From positions 1 to 56,422 of the IMG/VR virus record IMGVR_UViG_3300032288_002536: a DNA stretch of 56,422 nucleotides. One strand, given 5' to 3'. The stretch is from a virus. Below, piece by piece: positions 18,739 to 28,017 of this stretch. The notes beneath the pieces were generated by a model that saw only the letters and a program-made list of their open reading frames with translations, searched no databases and was not told the DNA's origin. A program made the translations under genes and the position numbers. The stretch's first letter is position 1. Each line of letters opens with the position of its first letter.

Positions 18739-21054
18739 ATGGCTTATACTTCGACACAAAGATTCGTAAAGTTAGGTAGTTATCTACTACTAGAATACAA
18801 TTATACTACTGCTCCTACTCCAGAGATTTATTATGTTAATACTGGATCTCCTGCTGTTGGTTTTGAAAAAATAGTAAATGGGTATTTTAATAATTCTGTA
18901 CAGATTTTAAATAATCCAGCTTCGGAATCTACAACTGGGAATGTTAGGGATCTAAGTGTTGTTCAGGTTGATAAAAACAGATTTGTTACATTAGATCAGG
19001 ATTATCTAGTACCTTACTTGGATACTGATCCTAAACTAACTTCTGTAAATAATCTTCCAGTAGTTTTTCCTTCTAATATAGGTGTTTATTACGACAGCAT
19101 AAAATTCCATATAGTAGCTGGGTATAATTTTGAAAATATAGATGGTATAATACTTCAGGGGCAGTTTAGAGAAAGAACTGGAAAGGATGCAACTATATTC
19201 CAGAGAATAATAACTAAAGCTGATACTAATTCAACTGTATTAAATCCCAACCCGATATATCTAGGTGGTGCACTTTACGATCACTATGTAGAGGTTAAGA
19301 TACCTGCTTACGCCAATATGGTTTACGAGTTTGATATCTTGGCTAATACACCAGCACAAGCTAACACTCTAGCTGCTAAGATCTCTTCAGACGGGAATGG
19401 ATTTTTAAAAGATGCCCCGATAAAATTTAGCTTGTATGAGATAAACTCCACAAGCCTTAAGAATGGATATGAGAATTATATAGCACAAGTAAGAAGTCAA
19501 TTATCTATATTTCCTAAGGATAATTACTCATCTCTTTCAGCGGTTATACAAGAAAATCAATTTTATAACTATCTTGAATTTTATCCAGCTTGGGATGGTA
19601 ATTTCTTAGAGGATTTCTTAGATGCTGAAGGAAAGGTTGGTAATGTCTATTATGTAATAAATGAAATAGAAGTTAAGGAACAAATAGGATTAACTTATAT
19701 AACTACTTACAATTTTAGTAGTACACAAACTAGTGATTTTAATTCGCCATCTATATTTAGACCTATTCTAATAAACCCTTTAACTACTTCCTTTGTAGTA
19801 AATTATACTATGAGACTTGTTAATAAAGGAAACCAGAATCAGATAATAAGGAGATCTACGTTTAGCTCGTTTAATGTAAATAAATACGGGAAGGAAAACA
19901 ATACTATATCTTTAACCACTGGTGCTTATTCTCAGAAGGTTTATAACAAAGTGGTACAAGCTCCTAATGTTATATCAGGGGGTCCTTCCGTAACTCCTTC
20001 TTTACCAACAGAGAAAAGAATCCCAGTTTTTTACAAGGATAATAACATATCAGTAACCAAGGAGACTCTTACTATAGACAAGAATGGTAACATAATATCT
20101 GAAACATCTATACCCGGATCTACTCAGATATATGGACAAGGGAAAGCTAAGATATTAGTTGATCCATTTGATAACTTCTATAAGTTTACAGTTTATAACT
20201 ATAAAGAGGGAAATTCCCCAGAGATATTAGACTTAGGAACATCCCTTAGTTACTATATAGTTTTCTTAGACAGTACCGGTCAGAGTGTAAGAGTTGAAAA
20301 CATAAAGAATAAAACAACAATTTCTAATCCATCTTCCGGACAGATAGCTTTTAAAGTAGTAGAAACTAATTCTAAGAAGGTATTGGGATTTGTATCTAGA
20401 GATTTTTATATAGTTTCTAGAACCCCTGATGGCATAGAAACTAAGCTTTATTCGGGGTCATGGGAAACCCAGGCTGAATTTATAGCAAGAACAGAAGTTG
20501 TAAATACTACATCTTCCTCAACTGGAGTTACTGGAGCACCAGTAGTAACTACAACTGATGTAGCTAGTACGGGATCTACAGGAACTACTGGATCTTCTAC
20601 CACTACTGGATCACAGATAGCTTCTAGGGTTCCTGTTACTAAACTCATCAAAAAAGTAAGACCTTATTCTCTTGGAAGTAGTTCTATATTAAGTGTTAAA
20701 CCAACATCGATATTAAATACAACGGGGGGATTTGTAAATACCGCTGGATCTAATAAGAGCGTTCCGCTTCAGAGTAGCACTCAGGTTAATAATATAAATA
20801 TTGATGCTCTAGCAGATTCTATATCAGGAAGGGAGGCTCAAGGATTAAACGTACAGAAAGTAGTAAATTATTATTTTACTCCAGGAGCACCTGGATCTGT
20901 TTTATTTAAGGGATTAAAAGCTAGCCAGTTTTTAACTGCAGCTTTACAGGTTCATCCTAAATTTGCTAATTCAGTATTTGATCCTAAATATATTCAGTAT
21001 TGTAATGCTCTCGGATTCCCTGTTACTGACGATCCTGGATCTGTTAAAAAATAA
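18739..21054 (+). CDS. large virion structural protein
   Basis: 771 residues, beta-rich, no recognised family. Residues 1-420 form aromatic-rich strands. A Thr/Ser/Gly/Val low-complexity linker at about 590-630 (TTDVASTGSTGTTGSSTTTG) separates a C-terminal domain. Its last 80 residues (QKVVNYYFTPGAPGSVLFKG, then HPKFANSVFDPKYIQYCNAL) look globular. It sits directly before the tail-tube-like gene, so a baseplate or tail-completion role is plausible but not shown. Confidence 0.5.
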   Translation: MAYTSTQRFVKLGSYLLLEYNYTTAPTPEIYYVNTGSPAVGFEKIVNGYFNNSVQILNNPASESTTGNVRDLSVVQVDKNRFVTLDQDYLVPYLDTDPKLTSVNNLPVVFPSNIGVYYDSIKFHIVAGYNFENIDGIILQGQFRERTGKDATIFQRIITKADTNSTVLNPNPIYLGGALYDHYVEVKIPAYANMVYEFDILANTPAQANTLAAKISSDGNGFLKDAPIKFSLYEINSTSLKNGYENYIAQVRSQLSIFPKDNYSSLSAVIQENQFYNYLEFYPAWDGNFLEDFLDAEGKVGNVYYVINEIEVKEQIGLTYITTYNFSSTQTSDFNSPSIFRPILINPLTTSFVVNYTMRLVNKGNQNQIIRRSTFSSFNVNKYGKENNTISLTTGAYSQKVYNKVVQAPNVISGGPSVTPSLPTEKRIPVFYKDNNISVTKETLTIDKNGNIISETSIPGSTQIYGQGKAKILVDPFDNFYKFTVYNYKEGNSPEILDLGTSLSYYIVFLDSTGQSVRVENIKNKTTISNPSSGQIAFKVVETNSKKVLGFVSRDFYIVSRTPDGIETKLYSGSWETQAEFIARTEVVNTTSSSTGVTGAPVVTTTDVASTGSTGTTGSSTTTGSQIASRVPVTKLIKKVRPYSLGSSSILSVKPTSILNTTGGFVNTAGSNKSVPLQSSTQVNNINIDALADSISGREAQGLNVQKVVNYYFTPGAPGSVLFKGLKASQFLTAALQVHPKFANSVFDPKYIQYCNALGFPVTDDPGSVKK

Positions 21055-21062
21055 TTTGAATA

Positions 21063-21614
21063 ATGATATTAAACGTTAGACAGAACGGATTTATATTTAA
21101 TTTTCCGAAGGGATTTATTCTAGATGAGGTAGTACAGAAATATGAGAAATATATCACGAGGATGCCTATTCCTTATGATACTGTTAATGATTTTATAAAT
21201 TCAACTATACAGCAGGTAAACTTTCCTACTCTAAGAACAATAGACACCACTGAGCAAATTAGGCCAGGAGGTTTTAGGCAAAGCTATAAGAGTGCAACTA
21301 CACTACAGAACTTAATACAAAGGGATTTTACTGTTACATTTAAGTTGGGTGAAGGTTTTATAAACTACTGGGTTCTGTATGAGAATATCGTAAAATTTCT
21401 AGATTTTCAAAACCCGGAACAATATCTTCAGGACTTCCGATTGTTACTGTTAGATAATGATGGTATAGTTATGGCTAGCGTTCTTTTACAACAGCCGATA
21501 TATACATCATTATCAGAAATTCAGCTAAATTATGCGAGTACTACACCGCAGTTTACAACATTTAGTATTGGATTCAAATGTAACTACGTTGATGTTAAAC
21601 TTGAAATCGGATAA
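21063..21614 (+). CDS. tail-tube-fold protein (gp19/gp54-like candidate)
   Basis: 183 residues. The pattern matches the myovirus tail-tube fold: an N-terminal strand pair, a loop containing L-R-T-I-D, a central strand FTVTFKLGEGFINYWVLYEN followed by a helix, and two C-terminal strands (TFSIGFKCNYVDVKLEIG). T4 gp19 has the same order, with a V-T-V strand, a helix containing an F-x-D-W-like motif, and closing strands. It could be the tube, the tube initiator (gp54) or a baseplate hub tube protein. Sequence alone does not separate these. The next gene overlaps its end. Confidence 0.45.
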   Translation: MILNVRQNGFIFNFPKGFILDEVVQKYEKYITRMPIPYDTVNDFINSTIQQVNFPTLRTIDTTEQIRPGGFRQSYKSATTLQNLIQRDFTVTFKLGEGFINYWVLYENIVKFLDFQNPEQYLQDFRLLLLDNDGIVMASVLLQQPIYTSLSEIQLNYASTTPQFTTFSIGFKCNYVDVKLEIG

Positions 21615-22290
21615 GAGAATAATTGGAATAGACTTCTCTTTAAATAGCCCTGGGTTTTGTATATTAGATTATGATTCTTGTAAGTGGATTAGTCTTCACC
21701 GGACTAAAAACATTATAGATAAGATGCTCGTTAAGGATGGATCACCTTTTAAAATTCTAAATGATAACCCTAGAGTAGATATAAATATTATAGGGAAGAA
21801 GGAGTTCAAGGGTGAGTATCATATTATTGAGAGAGATAAAATAATTAATGCTGTTTATTTTTCTGAACTAGTCATTGATTTGTTAACACCATATCTGGAT
21901 GAAAATACTATAGTAGGTATGGAAGGATTATCATTTGGATCATCTGGTAATTCGTTGATTGATATCTCTATGACAACAGCACTAGTTAGATCCTCTATAA
22001 TTAAAAAAATAGATCCTAATAATTTCTTTGTTTTGTCACCTACAACTATTAAAAAATTTGCATTAAAGGGTAATTCAAAAAAAGATGAGTTGTATCAAAA
22101 ATTGATAGAGGATAGGATAGATGACAATAGATTAAAACCATTTTTGAATGTTTTGAGAGAATATAAGGACACATGGATTAAAGGGCCAAATAAAGTAGAG
22201 AATCCATGCTCAGATTTAGTTGATGCAACATGGATTTCTTTATTCGTTGAGGAAAATTTAGAGAAACTTTTAGCTGGTAAAAAGATATAA
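21592..22290 (+). CDS. RuvC-like Holliday junction resolvase
   Basis: 232 residues from ATG 21592. A start at 21532 is possible but would overlap the upstream gene by 83 bases and add residues outside the fold. RNase-H-like resolvase motifs are all present: strand-1 Asp in IIGIDFSLNSPG, Glu in IVGMEGLSFGSSGN, and the C-terminal D-x-x-D pair in CSDLVDATWI. The motif LSPTTIKKFALKGNSKKDE is the RuvC-type DNA-binding/helix segment. It should cut four-way junctions and debranch replicated DNA before packaging, replacing T4 endonuclease VII (gp49). It heads the recombination/replication cluster that follows. Confidence 0.82.
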   Translation: MLNLKSDKRIIGIDFSLNSPGFCILDYDSCKWISLHRTKNIIDKMLVKDGSPFKILNDNPRVDINIIGKKEFKGEYHIIERDKIINAVYFSELVIDLLTPYLDENTIVGMEGLSFGSSGNSLIDISMTTALVRSSIIKKIDPNNFFVLSPTTIKKFALKGNSKKDELYQKLIEDRIDDNRLKPFLNVLREYKDTWIKGPNKVENPCSDLVDATWISLFVEENLEKLLAGKKI

Positions 22291-22326
22291 CTATTAAATA
22301 AGTATAATTTAAATAATTTAAGAACT

Positions 22327-23286
22327 ATGGAAGACAATTTTGACATTTTTAATCTGGACAATGAAGCTTTTGTTAAACAAGAAGTTAAGAGAGACGAGGA
22401 TGAATTTATTTACAAACCTTACCCTGAATTAGGTAAGGATGGGGTTTACAAATCTTTGGTTAGATTTTTACCAAATATTACAAATCCTAAAAAATCAAAA
22501 ATCCATCAATACTACGTTTGGTTGAAAGACCCTGTAGATGGAACTAATCACAAAGCAATCTGCCCTTCAACAGTAGGGAAAAAATCAATACTTAAGGATC
22601 TTTACTGGAAGCTTAAAAATTCTGCTTCTGCGAAGGATCAAGAAATATCTAAAGCTTTCTCTAGAAAGGAGGATTTCTATTCTTTAATTCAGGTAGTTAA
22701 AGATGCTAACCGACCAGATCTTGAAGGAAAGATAATGATTTTTAAATTCGGTAGAAAGGTTAATGACATGATCGAACAGCAAATTAAACCTGAATTTGGA
22801 AATCCGTCAAATCCTTATGATCTTTTCGAAGGTAAAAATTTCGGTATTCAAGTTAGAAAAGTAGGGGAATGGAACAACTACGACCTTTGTCAATTCGTTG
22901 GTGATAAAATGCCAATAATGATTGAGGGTGAAGCTGTAGAGAAAACCGAATCAGGAAGAGATGTCGTAACTAAATATCTTAAGACTGGACCTCTAGATTT
23001 AGATAAGTATGATTATAATGACTGGAGTGATGAGGAGAGCGAAAAGATAATGAGAATCATAAGAAACACTATTCCTGACGGAAGAATGGTTTCTGAAATT
23101 ATAGGATCTAGCTCTGATTCTAAATCTTCAGGATCATCAGTTTCTGTTGATGATTTTTATGAGCAGGCAAACACTTCAAAATCTACTTCCGTTGAGGCAG
23201 ATGAAGAAGCAGCTCCAGCAAAATCTTCAAAACCAGCTACTAAAAAATCCGCACCATCATTAGACGATCTATATAACGATCTATAA
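22327..23286 (+). CDS. 32: gp32-like single-stranded DNA-binding protein
   Basis: 319 residues. The OB-fold core resembles T4 gp32: VRFLPNITNPKKSK, then LIQVVKDANRPDLEGKIMIF followed by FGRKVNDMI. The C-terminal tail is Ser-rich and acidic and ends in SLDDLYNDL, nearly identical to the T4 ending LDDLLNDL that recruits partners. In T4 a His/Cys zinc module sits after the first strands. Here that region (about 75-95) has a single Cys, so the zinc site is missing. It coats ssDNA and coordinates primase, UvsY and polymerase. Neighbours are exactly those partners. Confidence 0.9.
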   Translation: MEDNFDIFNLDNEAFVKQEVKRDEDEFIYKPYPELGKDGVYKSLVRFLPNITNPKKSKIHQYYVWLKDPVDGTNHKAICPSTVGKKSILKDLYWKLKNSASAKDQEISKAFSRKEDFYSLIQVVKDANRPDLEGKIMIFKFGRKVNDMIEQQIKPEFGNPSNPYDLFEGKNFGIQVRKVGEWNNYDLCQFVGDKMPIMIEGEAVEKTESGRDVVTKYLKTGPLDLDKYDYNDWSDEESEKIMRIIRNTIPDGRMVSEIIGSSSDSKSSGSSVSVDDFYEQANTSKSTSVEADEEAAPAKSSKPATKKSAPSLDDLYNDL

Positions 23287-23302
23287 AAATCGATAGATTG
23301 TT

Positions 23303-24376
23303 ATGGACACAAAGACTATAAGTGGGCTTTCTGTAGATAGATTGAAAGGAATCGTAGGTTCCGCTCTACTTAAGTTCTTTGGAAATGATCCTCAAAGATT
23401 GAAGATTTACCAAGGGGGCAACAGATTAAACTTCTGTTGTCCCTATTGTGGTGATTCCAAAGATGCAAGAAAGAAAAGAGGAAATCTATACAGTGATACT
23501 TTAACATATAAATGTTATAATGGAGGGTGTGGGGTATTCAAAAATCTAAATCAATTTACTAGGGATTTTGAAATACAATCAATGCTTAGTACCGATGAGA
23601 TATCAGAGATTGCTGAAATATCAAGGAGCTCTACCATTAGAAAAAAGATAAGGAATTCCCTTGATTACTTTTTTACCGAAAATTATAAGGACATACTTAT
23701 AGACAGAGAGGAGTTAAAGGAATGCTTAAATCTAACCGAGGTTAAAGGAACGTACGGAGAAAAGTGGCTATTAGAAAGAAATCACAATCCAGATTCCAAA
23801 TTTCTATGGGATCCTAGCAGAAGAAATCTATACCTCCTAAATCTTTCCGGAGATGAAACTAAAATAATAGGATTACAGATAAGACCTATAGTTAAGAAAA
23901 ACGGAGGGAGTAAATACTACACTTATAAGCTTAGTGGGATATACAAGAATCTTCTTAAGATAACGAATCCGGAGATTATATTAAAAGCTGAGGAGGTTGA
24001 TCCTATATCCAGTGTATTTGGATTTTCTACTGTTGATCTGGACTCAATGATAACAACTTTTGAAGGTCCTTTGGATGCTTGGCTTTGCCCTAACTCAATA
24101 GCTCTTTGTTCTATAAATAATCCATTTCCTTTTGATGTGTTAAACAAAAGATGGATGCTAGATGGTGATGATGTGGGTAGACAGAAAGCTAGGGAATTTT
24201 TAGAGAAGGGTGAGCAAGTTTTTTTATGGGGTAGATTCATTAAGGAGTGTGAGCTTCCAGAGAGAGATAAATGGGATTTAAATGATGTTGTGGATTATGT
24301 TAGATCTACTGGAAAGAAAATAAAGAGATTGGATCATTTCTTTTCTTCTGATAAATGGGATATTATAGATATATGA
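23303..24376 (+). CDS. 61: DNA primase, gp61/DnaG-like
   Basis: 357 residues. An N-terminal zinc ribbon has CPYC at about 48-51 and CYNGGC at about 71-76. The TOPRIM catalytic domain follows: Glu in TTFEGPLDAW (about 254-258), the D-x-D pair in MLDGDDVG (about 289-296) and a third acidic patch in KWDLNDVV. It makes RNA primers for the lagging strand and works with the gp41-type helicase, which is not in this window. It starts 16 bases after gp32. The stop overlaps the next ATG (ATGA), so the genes are coupled. Confidence 0.88.
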   Translation: MDTKTISGLSVDRLKGIVGSALLKFFGNDPQRLKIYQGGNRLNFCCPYCGDSKDARKKRGNLYSDTLTYKCYNGGCGVFKNLNQFTRDFEIQSMLSTDEISEIAEISRSSTIRKKIRNSLDYFFTENYKDILIDREELKECLNLTEVKGTYGEKWLLERNHNPDSKFLWDPSRRNLYLLNLSGDETKIIGLQIRPIVKKNGGSKYYTYKLSGIYKNLLKITNPEIILKAEEVDPISSVFGFSTVDLDSMITTFEGPLDAWLCPNSIALCSINNPFPFDVLNKRWMLDGDDVGRQKAREFLEKGEQVFLWGRFIKECELPERDKWDLNDVVDYVRSTGKKIKRLDHFFSSDKWDIIDI

Positions 24377-24549
24377 AAAACAAATTAGACATAAAGTTTC
24401 CTATAGATCTTAAAGGGGATCTTGAAATCCCTGATTTTGATTTATCTCAAAATTTTTCCACTCCTAAATTGAAAAATAAAATAAGTTCTGAGGTAAAAGA
24501 AATAACTAAAAATAAAAAAAGCAAATGTCAGAGCAGCAAGCTAATGTAG
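24373..24549 (+). CDS. small basic protein between primase and UvsY
   Basis: 58 residues from ATG 24373, which overlaps the primase stop as ATGA. An in-frame ATG at 24355 would overlap further. The protein has D/L-rich strands first (IDLKGDLEIPDFDLS) and a Lys-rich C-terminus. The next gene starts inside its last 25 bases, so it is embedded in the operon. Function unknown. Confidence 0.55.
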   Translation: MKNKLDIKFPIDLKGDLEIPDFDLSQNFSTPKLKNKISSEVKEITKNKKSKCQSSKLM

Positions 24550-24992
24550 AAAAGAAAGATTTTGGTAGGGAGTTCCAATTGGAAAGAGAGGAATGGACTG
24601 AGAGAATAAGAGTTCTTTCTGTTAGGATGAAGAATATAAAAGAGTTAGCTGAGGTTCAGGTAGAGCTTTATTCTAGTAGGCAAATATTATTGGAAATGTA
24701 TTCTAAGCTCGGACAAGTTATGGTCAAGCTTAATTCTAAATACAGGAAAGATAAAGCAGACAGACTTAGGTATTATTCTGAATCTGTCCAAGTTAAATAC
24801 GGAGCTAATGAGAAAACACCATTGATTGATGGGGATTTATCAGAGCTTAAAGAAAGAATGGATCTAGTCGATGGACAAATTTCATTCTTTAACGAGACTA
24901 TGAAAACCGTAGATCATATGCTCTATGGCGTGAAGAGTCGTATAGCATTGGAAGAATACTTAAGATCCGGTGCGGTGAAAAATAATTATTAA
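24525..24992 (+). CDS. uvsY: UvsY-like recombination mediator
   Basis: 155 residues, mostly helical. Three features align with T4 UvsY (137 residues): a central helix then DRLRYYSE (T4 ARLDYYSG), an Asp/Leu-rich segment DGDLSELKERMDLVDGQISF (T4 SADKDVLKVDTSLQYW) and a C-terminal HMLYGVKSRIALEEYLRSG (T4 ALDAIKSRGFAIKHIQDM). UvsY loads UvsX recombinase on gp32-coated ssDNA. Its position between gp32/primase and UvsW supports the call, since uvsY and uvsW are also adjacent in T4. I recognise it by pattern at low identity. The UvsX recombinase itself is not in the window. Confidence 0.7.
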   Translation: MSEQQANVEKKDFGREFQLEREEWTERIRVLSVRMKNIKELAEVQVELYSSRQILLEMYSKLGQVMVKLNSKYRKDKADRLRYYSESVQVKYGANEKTPLIDGDLSELKERMDLVDGQISFFNETMKTVDHMLYGVKSRIALEEYLRSGAVKNNY

Positions 24993-24994
24993 TA

Positions 24995-26536
24995 ATGTTA
25001 ATATTTAGGGTAAGTGAGGATAATAATTGGTTGAGTTTAATAGATTATTCGGAAGAATTTGAAAGGAAACAGATAGAGATATCCTTAACTAAAAAAATAC
25101 ATAATCATTTCTTTCACCCTCTTGTTAAGAAAAAACATTGGGATGGATCAATATGTTTTGTCGATAAGAAATTACCCGTGTGGAGAGTTCCTATTGGTCT
25201 TTGGTCTGAAGTATATCAGATATGCGAGAAATATAAAATAGATGTAAAGATTGATGGATTAGAAAGGCTAATAGATCAGGGTTTCACATTAGAGGATTTT
25301 ACTGATTGGTGTAATGAATTTTTCAAAGATGGTGTAGGTGGAGATCCTAATAAGATGCCAAGGGATTATCAGATAGAGACTGCATGGAAAATAATAAAAT
25401 TTAAACTATCTGTTTCTGAGGTTGCAACTAGTTCAGGTAAGACGCTTATTGCTTTTATTGTTATGGCTTATCTTAAGGAGGTAATGAAAGTTAAGAAATT
25501 CCTTATGATTGTTCCTAACACTAATCTAGTTATACAAGGATCTGAGGATTTTGAAGAATATGGATTGGAAAAACTTGAAGATTGTGAAATACAACAAATA
25601 CACGGAGCCAATAAGAAAAAAATATCTGGTGGATTGATGATAGGTACATATCAATCACTTGTTAAGATGGATGCGGAATTTTTTGATGATGTAGAGGCAG
25701 TATTTGTAGATGAATGTCACCAAGCTCAAAGTGCTTCGATTAAAAAAGTAGTTGCTCTGTGTAAAGATTCTAAATGGAGATTTGGATTATCTGGTACTCT
25801 AGCAAATAAAAACACTGCTGAGTACCTAACTATACAGCAATTTCTTGGACCTCTTATAATGGAGATCTCACCTAAATTTCTTTTTGATAACAAATATGCA
25901 ACACCAGTTTCTATCAAGATAGTAAAGATGGATTGGATGGATCAGGAAGTAAAAGAAAAACTTGCTACACTGAAAGAAAACAAGACTGAAATGGAGGGTA
26001 ATGAGATATTTAACCTTGAAAGAAAGTTGGTTGTTGCTTCTGATAAGAGATTAAATTATATAATAGATTTCGTATTAAAAACATCTAAAAATTCTTTAAT
26101 ATTATTTCAATCGGTTGGCGAAGGATACGGTAAAAGAATATACGAAGGTATTAGGGAAAGATCGAATGATAGAGAGGTTTATTATATAGACGGGGATACA
26201 GATCCAGACAAGAGAGATATTTTTACAAAAAGAATGGAGGAGGGAACAAATAAGATAATGGTTGCTTCCTTTGGTACTATGTCTACCGGTATATCTGTAA
26301 AAAATATACATAATATATTTCTCACGGAGTCATATAAATCTGAGGTACTTATAAAACAAAGTCTAGGAAGGGGTATGAGATTATTTGATGGTAAAGAGAA
26401 GGTTAATATTATAGATTTTGTAGATGACTTCTCTTTTGGTGGTAAGGACAATTATTTAATGAAGCATTCCAAGGAAAGAATAGAAATTTACAAGAAAGAA
26501 CACTTCGAATATAAGATATACAATATCAAAATTTAG
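24995..26536 (+). CDS. uvsW: UvsW-like DNA helicase
   Basis: 513 residues, superfamily 2. An N-terminal domain of about 120 residues binds DNA in T4 UvsW. Then come the Q-like motif MPRDYQIE, Walker A ATSSGKT (about 148-154), DECH box VDECHQAQ (about 237-244), motif III LSGTL, and motif VI QSLGRGMRLF (about 460-469). It unwinds R-loops and migrates branched DNA, moving the phage from origin-driven to recombination-driven replication. It ends the cluster that began at 21592 and starts two bases after uvsY. Confidence 0.9.
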   Translation: MLIFRVSEDNNWLSLIDYSEEFERKQIEISLTKKIHNHFFHPLVKKKHWDGSICFVDKKLPVWRVPIGLWSEVYQICEKYKIDVKIDGLERLIDQGFTLEDFTDWCNEFFKDGVGGDPNKMPRDYQIETAWKIIKFKLSVSEVATSSGKTLIAFIVMAYLKEVMKVKKFLMIVPNTNLVIQGSEDFEEYGLEKLEDCEIQQIHGANKKKISGGLMIGTYQSLVKMDAEFFDDVEAVFVDECHQAQSASIKKVVALCKDSKWRFGLSGTLANKNTAEYLTIQQFLGPLIMEISPKFLFDNKYATPVSIKIVKMDWMDQEVKEKLATLKENKTEMEGNEIFNLERKLVVASDKRLNYIIDFVLKTSKNSLILFQSVGEGYGKRIYEGIRERSNDREVYYIDGDTDPDKRDIFTKRMEEGTNKIMVASFGTMSTGISVKNIHNIFLTESYKSEVLIKQSLGRGMRLFDGKEKVNIIDFVDDFSFGGKDNYLMKHSKERIEIYKKEHFEYKIYNIKI

Positions 26537-26543
26537 AAAATGT

Positions 26544-26551
26544 GATATATA
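26544..26551 (+). promoter_or_regulatory. GATATATA late-promoter-like element
   Basis: The octamer (context tgtgatatatagag) ends 21 bases before ATG 26573, in the gap between the replication cluster and the first tagged gene. Confidence 0.42.
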
Positions 26552-26572
26552 GAGTAGAAATAATTTATCTTG

Positions 26573-27178
26573 ATGACAAGAATTAAAAATTTTAAGGATT
26601 TCTGTTTTATTAATGAGTCTGCTGATGACCTTTTTTTCAGAAGGCACTTAGGTAATACTGGCTCTACATACGATAGTAGAGCTAAAAATCATTACGATCT
26701 AGGAGATAAGCCTTCAGTACTTACAAAGACCCATAACTTCTTCCAGAGAATGGAAGATAGAATAAACAGGGCAGCAGAAATAGGAAAATCCCAAGTAAGA
26801 CAAAATAGAGCAGCCAGACCTTATGGTGGACCTGATACAGGATTTGAAATATTGTTTGGGGCAGTTTCTGTTATACCTAATGTACTTAAAAGAGTATTTG
26901 CTCCCACTAAATATGAATTTAGTAAGAAGGCTTCTTCAGATGAAGCTGTTGATGTCGAATTTATTAGACATACCAATGAAGATTTTGCTAAAAATGAATT
27001 ACCTAATATAAAAACGGAGGACCAACTTGCAGATCATATAGGTGATTTATATAGTAGAGGCGACGTTAGAATGGGAGAGGTTCCTGTTTTAGATGACATT
27101 GCTAGGAATAGAGCTAATCTTTATTATCAGCATCAGGAAAATCCTAATCAGCCTATATTCCAACCAAATAATTTATAA
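26573..27178 (+). CDS. tagged protein of unknown function (capsid-targeting-like N-terminus)
   Basis: 201 residues from ATG 26573; a TTG lies just upstream in frame. It begins MTRIKNFKDFCFINESADD. This fits the recurrent tag of this phage (F-x-x-F ... [IL]-x-E-S) and the T4 prohead-protease rule [LI]-x-E. Cleavage would fall after FINE. The rest is polar, with basic Arg/Asn/Gln-rich segments at about 60-85 (MEDRINRAAEIGKSQVRQNR) and an acidic C-terminal half. No enzyme motif is seen. A packaged internal head protein is the best guess. Confidence 0.6.
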   Translation: MTRIKNFKDFCFINESADDLFFRRHLGNTGSTYDSRAKNHYDLGDKPSVLTKTHNFFQRMEDRINRAAEIGKSQVRQNRAARPYGGPDTGFEILFGAVSVIPNVLKRVFAPTKYEFSKKASSDEAVDVEFIRHTNEDFAKNELPNIKTEDQLADHIGDLYSRGDVRMGEVPVLDDIARNRANLYYQHQENPNQPIFQPNNL

Positions 27179-27180
27179 AA

Positions 27181-28002
27181 ATGAAAAAATTCTCCTTAGC
27201 AGTAGAAAAAAAGAAACAAGAATTAAATGAAAGCCAGATGGTTTCAGAGAGAAACCTCTATTTGGACTTCTCTAAAAAGTATCATAAAAAGCATGGTGTT
27301 TCTGGACCTTTTGATAAAAAGTTTAAAGGAGACAGAGATGAGCAAGAAAGATACATGGATGGTCTTGCGAAAGAGTGGGAAGAGCATAAAAAGAAGCATG
27401 GTATAAAGACTAAATCTAGTAAAGGCAAATTTGATTTTGCTAAGAAAAAAATGAATGAATCTAAGTCTTTAGAAATGGCTAGAAAAATGGTAGGTGATGG
27501 CGGAGATCCTAATTATCATTTTGTAACTATGTGTGATGATTTCTACTACGAGAAGGGCGGAGAGATGGTTAGATATAGTAAATATATGGATACAGCTCCT
27601 CTTAAAATAAAGACCACACCAGATTTAGGAGCATACACATTTGGACCTTTTGCAAATTTAGAAGAATCTAAAATGTTTGCAGCAAGTATAGAGCTGGATG
27701 AGATAAATGGTCCTAGAATGGTTACCATAGAAGATAGAAAAAGTGGTGATGTATATTCTAAATTTCTAACTTGTAAAATGCAACCTGTTTGGAATGAAAT
27801 AGAAGAAGAAGAGGAGGAGTACGAAGAAGAGGAGGAAGAAGATGATGAGGAATATGAAGATCCTAGTGCTGAATATACCTATGGTGAAGAGAACGAAGAA
27901 GAAGAGGATGAAGACGAAGACGAGGATGATGAAGAAGAAGATGACGATCATGATGATGAGTACGTAGCTAATGTTCCTCAGGATGATTCTGAAGAGGAAT
28001 AA
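27181..28002 (+). CDS. protein with basic N-terminus and extreme acidic C-terminal tail
   Basis: 273 residues. The first ~95 residues are Lys-rich and helical and contain two E-S sites (KQELNESQ at about 14-21 and KKKMNESKS at about 89-97) that could be protease sites of the tag type. A small alpha/beta domain spans about 100-195. From about 200 to the end the protein is mostly Glu/Asp with few breaks. Such tails bind basic proteins or mimic DNA. A head-core/scaffold component or histone-binding protein are both possible. It starts two bases after the preceding tagged gene. Confidence 0.55.
   Translation: MKKFSLAVEKKKQELNESQMVSERNLYLDFSKKYHKKHGVSGPFDKKFKGDRDEQERYMDGLAKEWEEHKKKHGIKTKSSKGKFDFAKKKMNESKSLEMARKMVGDGGDPNYHFVTMCDDFYYEKGGEMVRYSKYMDTAPLKIKTTPDLGAYTFGPFANLEESKMFAASIELDEINGPRMVTIEDRKSGDVYSKFLTCKMQPVWNEIEEEEEEYEEEEEEDDEEYEDPSAEYTYGEENEEEEDEDEDEDDEEEDDDHDDEYVANVPQDDSEEE
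27799..27960 (+). repeat. low-complexity Glu/Asp codon run
   Basis: GAA/GAG/GAT/GAC codons dominate across about 160 bases, giving the acidic tail. The opposite strand has a long hydrophobic open frame here, which is an artefact of this composition. Confidence 0.85.
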
Positions 28003-28017
28003 CACCAGGTATAAAAT

